Source of the DNA: Lineus longissimus
Taxonomy: Eukaryota; Nemertea; Pilidiophora; Heteronemertea; Lineidae
Reading direction: 5' to 3'
NCBI RefSeq assembly: GCF_910592395.1
Contig: NC_088326.1
Coordinates: 191,001-255,000 of the forward strand
DNA length: 64,000 bases
The translations under genes and the position numbers were made by a program. Position 1 is the first letter of the stretch. Every line of letters begins with the position of its first letter. Below, one piece after another: positions 25,401-37,400 of this stretch. The notes under the pieces are model-generated. The model was not told where the DNA came from, searched no databases, and saw only the letters and a program-made list of their open reading frames with translations.

Positions 25401-28400
25401 GACACCATATCGGCCGGGTGAGCCTGTGCTCATATCGGCCGGGTGAGCCTGGACACCATATCGGCCGGGTGAGCCTGGACACCATATCGGCCGGGTGAGC
25501 CTGGACACCATATCGGCCGGGTGAGCCTGGACACCATATCGGCCGGGTGAGCCTGGACACCATATCGGCCGGGTGAGCCTGGACACCATATCGGCCGGGT
25601 GAGCCTGGACACCATATCGCCGGGTGAGCCTGGACACCATATCGCCGGGTGAGCCTGGACACCATATCGGCCGGGTGAGCCTGGACACCATATCGGCCGG
25701 GTGAGCCTGTGCTCAATCAGTAGGAGAGAGACCAAGCCCAGTTGTTTGGTTCTCAGCGCTGATTCCAAACTTTAAAAAATTAATAATAATGCTAAGACTT
25801 CAGTTCATGTATTTTTGCGTGAATGGCTCATTTTGTACGGCAAAGCTTTCGGACCTAATGAGCGTACACTTTAGTAGCATGAAGTTCACGATGTTAGGCC
25901 TAGTGGCTATGGGCTTAACAGGATTAGCCAAAGACGATTAGTTTGGTGTAACGGTACATAATCCTCAGTATGCAGTGACACAACTCCTCTCTACAGCTAA
26001 GAACCAGTGATAACTTAATCCTCTTCTGTTGTCAATTTCAGATCGAGCCGGTGAAACATAGTAATATCCATGCATCCGCACGCTTTAAGAAGGTTATGCA
26101 GCTTTCACCTCTCACTATTTTGTAAGTATATTTTGACCTCTTGCATGCCCTGGGTGGGGGGGGGGCTGGGTGGAACTTTTTCTACTGACTATGAGATCAT
26201 ATTGGTTGATCAGTTTCAAGTTACATTTGCTTGTTTCCAGTGTATACCTCAACGGTGAGTTTCTGCGGCCCGCCTCGCGTATCCTCCTGACGCCACGCTT
26301 GCTGAACATGCACAACATCGATGCCATCTATGAGACAGTTCAAGACAGAGTTATTACTGGCAAAGGTGCTATTGCAAAGTAAGTGCAGACGGCCAAGACT
26401 GGGCTATCACTTGACCAAATCAGCTGAATGGGGTGGAGCTTATTCTGCTTTCAATAGCATTGGGTAAAAACGGCAAGCACTGCCTACAAATGTGGCCGCT
26501 TATCATTTCTGATCTCTGTAACCTGGTTTGATTGGTAGAAGATTGCTGTCATCTCTCCACGTCGACACTTAAGCCAGTATTGGTTGCTTCAGGCGGAACC
26601 CAAATGTTGACAGTAATCAGAAACCTTCCATCATGACTTGTATTCTCACGCGTCATGTTTCAGGTTGTGTACACTGGAGGGCGCCCCTGTGAGGGATGCA
26701 GCTGACCTCAAGAACCTGGAATATTACGTCGCTCTTGGCAAATACGAGTCATTCGTCAACTGCGGCTATGGAAGGCCGCGGGAACCGTTAAAGTTATCTC
26801 CCAGGTTAGATCGGAGGTGAGTACTATTGTAGTACGTCATCATTAGATCATAGCTGTCTTACTTGTATTAACCTCGGCCACCAGTCCTGGTAGATCTACA
26901 TCAGTCAAAATAGGAAGACTCTCTCATGGAAGACATAGTACGGATAACCTTGATAAGGCCACAAAAACAGATTTCGAGATTGTCGAAAGTGGGAAAACCT
27001 CACTTTATTTCAGAGGTTCACACCTGCTATAGGAGTCACATCCTTTCCCTACTAAAGCCTGCGATCCACTGGTGTGACTTTGGGTCATCCTGTCTCAGCC
27101 GCAATGGCAACCCACCTCTCAGAGGATGACACAGGCATGACTTGGTCATCTTAGACTTGGGTGAGTTGATGGAGACTGAGAGAGGGTGATCGTAAAGCTG
27201 CCACGGCCAAACTTGCTCCAGTGGATCCCAGGTTGAGTGCAGTGATTCACATCCATCTTGAGTTCTATTTCTTTCAGCGGCACTTTTAGAAAAGTTTTAT
27301 TTTTAATCAAAGGCAAAGTTCCTTGGGAGAAGTATCATATCTATTCATCCAAGTCACCAGAGCTTTTAGTTAGTCAAGGGCCATGAGTCAGTCCTTCCAT
27401 TTGCTACATAACGCATTCATATTTCTGGATTTCAATGTTCATATTCATGTTTTGGTATTAGATTTGGCTTGTTCCTCATTCCGTTAGGCTATTGTTATCA
27501 ATTCTATGGCCAAGGTTTAATGTGTGAGTTACTACAACAGAGGAGAGATTAGTACTTGGTTACACTGTATTGTAGGTCTGAATGAGCCTTTGTTTGCTCC
27601 TGGTTGAGCAGAGCAAACAGTGTATTATCTCCAGAGTGGGGTGCAGCAGTTTTGATCTTCTTGGCCTGAAAAGATCTCCAAATTAAGATTTGTTTTTGCT
27701 TTTACTAGGCAGCTAAGGTATGGAAATCTTTGTTATTGGCATGTACATGTAAAGTGCTTGTGCTAATGAAATGTACATTGTATGTTTTGATCCTTGACTC
27801 TAGCCAAGATAGAACTTTGGCCTAATCCCCTCCCCCCTTCCAGAAACATCCCTATTTTCAACATTTTGATTTTATTGACCTAAACGCATGATATTCCTGT
27901 TCAAAAACTCCTACTTGCTATGAGCTAATGATACAAGCACCTATATACCACTTCAAGACAGTGACATTTATGCTGAAGTCACTAAACAAGTAACAAGACT
28001 GCCATCATGAAACTTGCAGTTCAAGAAACTGCTGGTCTTCCTCCTTGGAATCAGTACAAATGGTCTGATGGTGCCACTCTGGAAATCAGTTGTGTTCAAA
28101 TGGTGGTGATCTGTTAAGCAAACATTCAGCCAAGATAATATCACAACCAATCACAGCTCAACCACAATGACAAAACACCATCTTTATTCAAACCATAAGA
28201 CTTGTTGACACTAATCTCCACCTTGTCGATTATATAGTCGGGCATTGTCGCTTTCCTGCGGGCAAGACTGATAAATGTGTCGTCAGTTTTTTCCAATGGC
28301 GTATGTTGCTATTATGAATTTTTGTCCCAGTCTCCCCTCGGCTAGATTTCAATATCAGACTGTCAGCTTATTGACTCTCAAAGTCTTGAATGATGTTGGC

Positions 28401-31400
28401 GAGTGATGAGACTCAGACTGTCAGCTTATTGGCTCTCAAAGTCTTGAATGATGTTGGCGAGTGATGAGACTCAGACTGTCAGCTTATTGACTCACAAAGT
28501 CTTGAATGATGTTGGCGAGTGATGAGACTCAGACTGTCAGCTTATTGACTCTCAAAGTCTTGAATGATGTTGGCGAGTGATGAGACTCAGACTGTCAGCT
28601 TATTGACTCTCAAAGTCTTGAACAATGTTGGCGAGTGATGAGACTTTGAGAAATGTTGGTAACAAAGGTTGTACAAGCTTCATTAAAGGCTTTCAGTTTC
28701 TATCCTGTAACAACATTGTTGTCACTGTAAATATTGGTGCCTTTTGTGCCTGTCCTTGACTTCATACGGGCCTACTTGATTAACTCTATTGACAGTTGGT
28801 TCACAGTAACTATATACTTAGTGGATTTGCCATGTTGCCTTAATCACTTATGGAAAAACGTCAAAATCCACTACTCTGGAATTTTGATTTGTTAGCCTTT
28901 GAAATTGACTCATTTGGAGGAAGGCCCTACCTTTAGTACTAATAAAGTGAACACTGGGTAGGAAGTAGGCCCTACCTTCAGTACTGATAAAGTGAATACT
29001 GGGTAGGAAGTAGGCCCTACCTTTAGTACTAATAAAGTGAATACTGGGTAGGAAGTAGGCCCTACCTTTAGTACTAATAAAGTGAATACTGGGTAGGAAG
29101 TAGGCCCTACCTTTAGTACTAATAAAGTGAATACTGGGTAGGAAGTAGGCCCTACCTTTAGTACTAATAAAGTGAATACTGGGTAGGAAGGTTGAAAAGC
29201 AACAACAGAACACCAAGTTCTGATTGAATCATGTGTTGGTGAAGTCAGTGTGGTGATCATTGCTATTCTGATCTGTACTGCTCAACTTCATGTCCTGTGA
29301 TAATTGTAAGGAAAATGTGTATAATCAATCGGTCAAGCATGTTGACGAGAAGTCTGACCATACTGTCAGGTCTTCATGTCGTTAATTGATAGTCATTAAC
29401 TGTTAATTAGAAAGAGAATGACTTGTTGGAGGCATGAACGATCTGGTGATGGCCACTTCTTATCGGTGCCACAGTGGTTGTGTTGAGGTGTGACTACGTT
29501 AAACAAGGTGATATACTGATGCGATGCACTTTATTGATTATGACAGCAGGCTCAGAGGCCCAGATTGAGAGCCAAAATGACATCAAAACACAGCTTCAAT
29601 AGATGATCGACCTGTCGTGCGCTCACACATTTCTTTGTCTTGTCTTTACAGAGATCAAGGCCTCTACACCAAGCAAGGACGAAACAACCATAGCTTCAAA
29701 GCCAAGCGGTACGGCAATTCCTATCCGAATTCAGTAGAATCAGGCTCCAGTACATCTAAACCCAACAGCGAACCCTCACCATCTAAAATACATGGCTCAA
29801 GTTATGGTGGCGCGAGCAAGAGCAAGACAGCGCCCGGCAGACACACGGACAAGTATATGAATTTTCAAAGAATCTGTGTGTCTTGTCTGTCTCTTGTCTT
29901 ACCTACCACTCCTATACGTCATACTGGTTTAAGCTTGTTTACAGTTTTAAGCTGGAGATGGGTTGAACCATGTCTTGTCAGTCTCTTGTCTTACCTACCA
30001 CTCCTAAATGTCATACTGGTTTAAGCTTGTTTACAGTTTTAAGCTGGAGATGGGTTGAACCATGTCTTGTCAGTCTCTTGTCTTACCTACCACTCCTAAA
30101 TGTCATACTGGTTTAAGCTTGTTTACAGTTTTAAGCTGGAGATGGGTTGAACCAGATCTTGTCTTCCCACCTTTCTTTCTGTCCACCTTACATGTAATGA
30201 CCACTTGGCCACGATGGACCACTCTTGCTGTCCGGTGTGTCATGACAGGCAGTGCGACTCTGACACCAATAACATCATGGCGTACACTTGTGAGTGTGCC
30301 ATTATGTGCATTGTGTCATGACATCATCGATAGGCAGGAGAAGTTGTTCATACATTCACTGAATTCATTGGCCATCGGCCATCTTGGTTGCCAGGTAGAA
30401 AACACAACAATGTGTACATTGCCGTGGGGGGGGGGGGTGTTCTGCCTGGTCTCTTGTAAACCAGGGGTAACCACAAGATGGCAGACAGCCGATTCGTTTG
30501 CTGAATGAGTGGTTTCAAGCTAGCGATATGTTGGTTCACTTTGTGTTTTAGATTAGATTCTCGTTGAGTGTTGTTGAGGTAGAAATCTGTTTATCACGCA
30601 TCTTTATAAGAAACAATTACTGTGAAAAACAGTTGTGACTGGCTCTCCGTAAGAACCCCAGAGTTCAGACACAGGTTGTGAAAAACTCATCAAACACCAT
30701 GTTTCAACCTCTCGAGATATAAACCGATTTCTGGTTCAGTTTTATGCGTTGGGAAAAACTTAACCGTGTTGACAGGTATTTGGCAATAATCAGGTCCGAG
30801 CTCAAGTAAGACTTAAAATGGGTTTAAATGTCTTGTTATTGTAGTTAAAGTGATCTCAGAAGGTACATAGTGACCATGCATCAAGTATTTTGACATGACA
30901 TTTTTATTTGGAACCCTTCACAATGGTTTGGTTTGTGGGGCTAGTGTCTTTGGGGAATATGAAGGAACCTACATGTAATGAATGAATGAAAAAATATAAG
31001 GTAAGATGGTACAGTTATAGCCTCTGTGTAAGATGGTACAGTTATAGCCTCTGTGTAAGATGGTACAGTGATAGCCTCTGTGTAACTAATCAGTACGAGT
31101 AACCCAAATTTATTTTTTTTAAAATTTCCGAGCGATCACACAACAGGTCGACCACTGGGTTGCTGTTGTCCTTAATGATCTAGAAAGCGATGTTTGGTTC
31201 ATGGTGCCATTGTTTTAGGTGTGACCAACTGCTCACCAGGCCTATGTGTCCAATCACAAACACAAAAAAACCCACTTCACTTTTCTCTTGTAAACCATTT
31301 AGCTACCTCTTCTCTCATGGATATGCCACAGTGCTCTAAAAAACTAAAGGGTTAATCCAATTGAATCTTAAATATCTTGTTAAGCTTTTCACAGTTTATT

Positions 31401-34400
31401 GAAAAAACATCAAAGTCTCTTAGCTGTTTGTGTTTTACTGAGAATATAAGCGGATATATTTTCCTGGCCATGTGTGGTATAACTGACAAATATACGGCCG
31501 ATAATTACCCCAAGTTTGTTGTTGCTTGACTGCAGTTTTAATGGCAAGTTTTCCACAGTTTTCTCTGTGTTTTGACAACCTGTTGTCGCTGGTGTGTATC
31601 TATTAGCTGATGATTCAAGTCTTAGAATAGTCCGTCCACAGTGCTGCCAACTATTGTTCATGTGGGAACTACTTTTTCAATACCATTCTGTTCTCACCAA
31701 ACTAATACACAAAACTGTTTCGTTGTTGTATATTTGTTGACTTTGAGATCAACTCCTTCGTTTCAGCTACAAGAAAGGAGCCATCAACAAGAACAACGAT
31801 AATGATCCATTCTATTCTAAACCAGTCACACACAAACGTAGTGGCGAGGCCAAGCACAGGGAGGTGAATTATGATAACGGTGAGGCCATTGACTGGGGCA
31901 ATCCATCAAATTATGGCACAACTTTCCAGGCAAAAGAGTCCTATTCAAGTGTGCCTTCCCAGCTGTACTCAGCAGTACTTCCTGAGAAGTTCTGTTTTGA
32001 TCTGCCTTCCCAGCTGTACTCAGCAGTACTTCCTGAGAAGTTCTGTTTTAATCTGCCTTCCCAGCTGTACTCAGCAGTACTTCCTGAGAAGTTCTGTTTT
32101 GATCTGCCTTCCCAGCTGTACTCAGCAGTACTTCCTGAGAAGTTCTGTTTTGATCTGCCTTCCCAGCTGTACTCAGCAGTACTTAGTCCAATGAGGTGGT
32201 CCTCAGTGACATGGTTACGTAATGCGGAATGATGTCATAGCTGTAACTACTGCGTGATGTTGTGATGATGTGACAATGAACATGACATGACTTGATTGTT
32301 AGTCGTGACTTCACTACATTAGACAGTATCGCCTTCCATGAAGTCATGAAGCATGCGTCACTTGAGATGATTTCATGACGGGTTGGGTTGGGTGTGTGAG
32401 AGCCTGTTGGTATTGATCTGTAGATATAGATAGGCAGTTTTGAAAGTTAACTTCAATGTGAAATCTTGAACTTATGTAGACAATAACTAATCATTTCAGA
32501 GGACGACATCTTCCGTGCTTCCAGCCGTGAAAAAGAGCGTGCCGCCGAGGTTGAGGAGACACGTGACACCAAGGTTGATCTACCTGTCGACCAGGTTGAA
32601 GCCGAGGAAGTGAAGGTGGGTAGAAAATGTGGAATTCAAACAGTTTTGATTTGTGCCTCCTTCTCTCTCAGTCGGGGGAATGTTGTTTAGTTTGCTGAGT
32701 ATTTGCTTGTAGACAGGTTAGATTACATCTCACATAAGACTATTGTCAACCCTGAATTCTTGCCATGTTATGGCCACCTGGCCGCAGAGGCCTGGGGCTT
32801 GTCCCTTCTTGCACCATTTTCCCGTCTACACATGATACAGTCGTCAAGTCTTGTTAACTTCACAGGAGGAATACGGCGGCGATAACCGCCATCTTGAATA
32901 CGACGAAACTGATGATGAATATGAGCATAATCCTGTGAGTCATGATTCCGTTACATGATTTGGTTTGGTCAGGTGACTTGAAATCAAAAGTTTGATCATG
33001 TGACTTTTTCACTCAATGGTTTTACAAATCACGACTTGAAAGCAAGATCACTTGACGTTTGCTGCAAACACTTGCATGTTGCCCATTGTTCACACATTCC
33101 TATGAGTGCAGAGTGATTATCTAGTTTCATTACTGTCATTTCCCCCAAAGTACCTCTGCCACCGTTACAGCTGAGCACGACGCATGCAGTATTCAGTGAC
33201 ATTATCGACCCCCGCGAGACCTACTTTGTCCCACTCAACTCTACAGTTGTTTTATTGATTTCCTCTTCATATGATCACATTTTGCGGCTCTTCTATACCA
33301 TCTCGGATGTCATTAATTGACGGCGTAAATTAGTAATTACAAGGGCTTTATCAGCAGTGCTATTGATGACTTTTCAATTAGACACATGTTTTCTTTTAAC
33401 TATGACTTAAACTTTTTGTGTTTCAGGAGGAATTTGAAAATATGGATATATCAAAATCAAAAATAAATAATCCAACTTTTGGCATGGATGATAAATATTC
33501 AAGAGGAATTAATGAAAAAATTAACGATTCAAAACAAAAAATGTCGGCTAGCTCAGAGCGAGAAAAGTGGACAGATTTGAACGGAAGCAATTCTGGGTCT
33601 TTAAAGCAAGATATGGCAACACAAATGTCGCCTCGAGATGACCAAACCACCATACAACCATTACCAAGCATTCATATTGAGGTTTGCTGCTTTTAGAGGT
33701 TTAGTGGCTCGGGAAGCTGTCTCCTTCTATTGGTGTTAATAAGTTAGGTTCTGTCGTCATTCTCTGTGGTCGTTGGTGGTGATATTCAAATATTGGTAAC
33801 AAACATGTAACACGAAATAAGATTATCCTTTGAAATGATTCTTTGTTCGATATTATAAGATCTATCTGAAGAGTTTCATCTCAAAACAAGATATATTTGT
33901 TTTTGTGGTTTTGAGCATTTTAAAAAATTGGCATTTTTTTGTTGTCATAAACGTTTTACTGTTGGCGGGAATGCTGTGAGAATTGGAGGAGCAGCCATGA
34001 TATGGGCAGTGGCTTGGATAACTCTGAAATGTGTCGATATGGCACATACCTCATGATTTGCGATGAAACTCTTCTATTGGGTAGCGTCTCACTTCATCTA
34101 ACAACTAGGCCTGTCTTACTCCAAGAAAGTCATCATTGGTGCTAATCTCTGGTGATGGACATCTGAGATTTGAAATAGTTTCCTTGCATCAGAATATCAA
34201 AACATACTAACCTTAATATCTTACAGATTGATGTGATGATACTTGTGTCACCAGGCAAACTTTTCTGTGCAGTAACCAGATTCTGTTTTCAGTTGTGAGA
34301 AATCTCCCTCAACTTGTCAGCATTGGTGTCTGACTTGAGAAATCTCCCTCAACTTGTCAGCATTGGTGTCTGACTTGAGAAATCTCCCTCAACTTGTCAG

Positions 34401-37400
34401 CATTGGTGTCTGACTTGAGAAATCTCCCTCAACTTGTCAGCATTGGTGTCTGCCTGAACGAGCTCAGTCTCACCAATCTCTGCTTGGTAATCATTTCGCT
34501 CGTTCCTTTCTAGGAGGAGCGTCCCCGCTACAACTTCAACGATGAGCCTGAAGATGACATTTTTTCACCGAGATCGGGAGAATATGAATTTGAGGTTAGA
34601 AGCGTGACACTATCAAATAACTAACTTTCTCTTTTTCCTCACTCAAAATGTTTGATTTTCATTCTCGTTCTTTTGCTTCATCGAAGTTTTTTATTCGTCA
34701 TTTTATAAAATATCATTCCGACTGTGAGGCTGTGTTTATATAAAGTTAGCGTTGTCACTTGTGATGTGTTACCATAGCAACAAAGAAGTTACTGATAAGT
34801 TATTTCCAAAGAGTGCCCAAGTAAAGAGGATTCACAATGTCAATTTCATTCTCGTGCCTGTCATGTTGTCAAGCCTAAGTCAATGTTATGACCAATGTTG
34901 TGACATGTGACATGAACCATGACAAGGGATGACATGAACCTTATGTCAGCTTGGCCTGATATTCCCTGACCATCATTTATCACTTGCACAAAGCACCTAA
35001 AAACCTGCCTTGAGTCTGTTACGTCTTGCACAACACTGCTCTGTTTAAAGCTAGACTGGCATCCAGGTCCTTTAGAAATCTAATTGAGAGTCCCCCCCCC
35101 CTGAACCAGTAACTATAAGTACACATTTCCCTTTCTTTCAGCAGGAGGACAATGGGTTTAACTTTGGGGCAAGCTCCAACAGACGCCAGGTTAGCAGTGC
35201 GTGTCAGCTATCACTCTCATTCTCTCCTCATCTTTCCTTCAACTGAATCAGTTTGACCCTTGTGAAGTAGAGCCCCGGGTAACAGATGGAATGAACATTA
35301 CTCTGGCAGCCCCTAGAGTCGCTGGCAACCACTAGAGTCGCTGGCAACCACTAGAACTTCTCTATGTTTGAAAGGGTTAAATTTGATTCGAACTATAATT
35401 TCCAGCTCACACTACACTAACACCTTGATTTCTATATTTACAGCACGATATTTTACAGACTTATGAATACCCGAGTCGTTCACGACATGTCTGCACTGTT
35501 TCTTTCCCTAGTTTTTGTTTTTGTACCGGCACTGGTCCCGTCTCCACGAGTTATCTTCATGTTCCATCACATTGGGAACTCACGGTGTGAGGGTTTATCT
35601 TTACAGATAGAGGGCGTTTAATTAGCACGTCGAAGTCCTACTTTTGGGGGGTTAAAACATGAAGTATCAAAGTAGATCACGTGACATTGGGTCATCACTT
35701 CTGAAATAATCTGTCTGGAGTGGAAATCTGATGTTTGTTTATTTCTCACTGCATGTCTCATACCTTCAGAGTACGACCAATCAGTATCAAGCACAGGAGC
35801 CCTTCGCTCTCCCTGGAGCGGCCATTGAGGAGGTAAACTCTTGTTCTCGCTAACTGTGACATGAACGACCCCGCTAATCATCTGTGTGTCATCGGCCTGG
35901 AATCGCTGGCTTTCGTTGAGACTGGGTGTTAGCTCAAACAAAGCTAAAGATTCCTGTGCTAATAACTTTTTGAGAAAACCTCGGTGTTTCCGCAGTTTGG
36001 TCTACAGACAGACGTTTTGGCCCTGAATACTAATCATCTTTCTTTCAGGTTTTAACTCCGTGTTGTGTTACGTTTTATGTTAGTCTAGGTTAATTTGCTG
36101 ACAACTTGAAACATTACACGTGTCATTCTACCAGCGCACGCAATATTCATTTTAGGAGACTGAAAAGCAAGTAGCAGAGGCAAGCTTGAAACAAGACAGC
36201 GTGGATTTCAGTAATCCGTCAGGAGGCTTTGGTAATCCGTCAGGAGGCTTTGGTAATCCGTCAGGAGGCTTCGACGCTGCTCAGGACACACCAAAGGAGA
36301 CCAAGACATTCGATGATGACGATGATTTGTTTGGTGATGGTGGTGATTACACGTATAGTTACGGTGATCGCAAAAAGGTAGAAGCACTGTCGCGTCAGAT
36401 GCTGACGTGATTTCATTCATCCCGAGATAACCTACACATCTTTTTAATTCTCTCTGTCTTTCTTAGCTTCTGATGTCATTGAAACACGCGCTTGACGTGA
36501 TATCAATGTTTTTGCTCAAGACTTTCATCCTCCATTCTCCTCACATGTCTTCATATCTTCTCAGCTTCTCGATGATACTCCCGTTTGTAGTGGGACGTCA
36601 CAACATCAGATTCACCCTTCTTCAACAGATCTGCTGTCCAGAGTTGGGGATAATCTTCTCAAGAAACCTCATGCTGTCACCCCTTTACAAAGTCATTATG
36701 GGCTCACTGAAAACTGAAATCTCCTTCCAATTGGGTGATTCTATTTACTTGGAAGGGGTGACAAGTACTCAGTTCCCTCTGCACTTTGTGCATACAGTCT
36801 AACGTATCATATCCTCTGTGTGTTTCCCAAATGGTAACTTATCTTTGTTATTTTTCCTCATTTAACATTTCTTGAATCTTTTCAGATTTCGTGTGTGTTG
36901 AATATCTTTTCATCCTAGACTTTCTGTTTGTGCTTTAGTTTAACCAGACTGTGAACCTGGCAATGTGCACGTTCATTTTCACTTTTACAGATAATCGCGT
37001 GTATGTATGGGTGCAATAGAGAGAGTTTCATTGAAGTAACTGTAACAGAGCGTCCGTGTACTTCCCTGTCGTTACGGAATAGGATTCCATGGTCGTCTGC
37101 CTGTATCAACCCAGGCACACCAATGTCATCCAAGACATCTCTCTTTCTAACGCTACAGTTAACCTTTGATGTAATGTCTCTTTCAGGAGGAAGATGGCGC
37201 TGGAAATGACCAGGCGGTCAGCGACAACAACGATTTGACCAAACGGCCGTCTGAGGGACAGGTACGTTTCTGCCATATCAGATCGTGTGACTGCGTGTTT
37301 GTGTTCAATACCTGTCACTTCCTCTTCTTCATTAGACTCTTGTAGTTGTTAACACGTTATGTCGTGGAGTTCACCAGCCGTAGCTTTCACTTCTTGTAAA

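Larger units (their letters stand above)
20304..26041 (+). other. 5.7-kb DCDC2 intron, mainly minisatellites
   Basis: Between the two doublecortin domains. It contains three large tandem arrays (listed separately at 22388, 23484 and 24758). It also has a diverged duplication of TAAAGG(T/G)GAAAGAGGTAAGT with GGA(A/G)TGTGCTGCATGA at 21430-21470 and 21780-21850, and two copies of TACCGGGTAGAGTATAAATG at 20926-20966. No open frame outside the arrays resembles a protein. Confidence 0.7.
19477..26816 (+). other. DCDC2: DCDC2 exons 1-5 (two doublecortin domains)
   Basis: Exons 19477-19769, 20246-20303, 26042-26121, 26241-26378 and 26664-26816. Phases are 2, 0, 2, 2, 2 at the donors. GGTGAGT at 26254 inside exon 4 looks like a donor but is coding (NGEFLRP continues the domain). 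The second domain is cut by introns at the same kind of place as in vertebrates: the join TIF|VYLNGE corresponds to the human TIFLIANGD. Confidence 0.9.
26817..29651 (+). other. DCDC2 intron 5
   Basis: A 2.8-kb intron. Besides two minisatellites (28352 and 28917, listed separately) I see no gene, RNA or conserved segment in it. Confidence 0.6.
29652..32934 (+). other. DCDC2: DCDC2 exons 6-9 (start of acidic/serine-rich linker)
   Basis: Exons 29652-29852, 31767-31879, 32500-32615 and 32866-32934. Exon 6 encodes a serine-rich basic stretch (SGSSTSKPNSEPSPSK). Exon 8 (DDIFRASSREKERAAEVEE) and exon 9 (EEYGGDNRHLEYDETDDEYE) turn acidic. Joins keep phase (donor phases 2, 1, 0, 0). The open frame continuing past 31879 runs into a 51-bp repeat and is intronic. 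Confidence 0.78.

Noticed and set aside
24758-25714. Regular direct repeats that could suggest CRISPR
   Set aside because: Units are contiguous with no unique spacers, there are no cas genes, and the DNA is animal nuclear.
24733-25716. Minus-strand open frame of 327 codons
   Set aside because: It lies wholly in the 25/26-bp minisatellite. The product is a repeat of the same few residues, frames shift with unit type, and there is no splice or start context.
26250-26260. Donor GGTGAGT inside DCDC2 exon 4
   Set aside because: The frame continues through it with conserved doublecortin residues and a better donor follows at 26379.
31864-32232. Extension of DCDC2 exon 7 through a 51-bp repeat
   Set aside because: The donor at 31880 (GTGAGG) gives correct phase to exon 32500; the extension is repeat sequence.
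36473-36802. 109-codon open frame on the + strand between DCDC2 exons 14 and 15
   Set aside because: Hydrophobic but without similarity, no link by phase to neighbouring exons; treated as intron.
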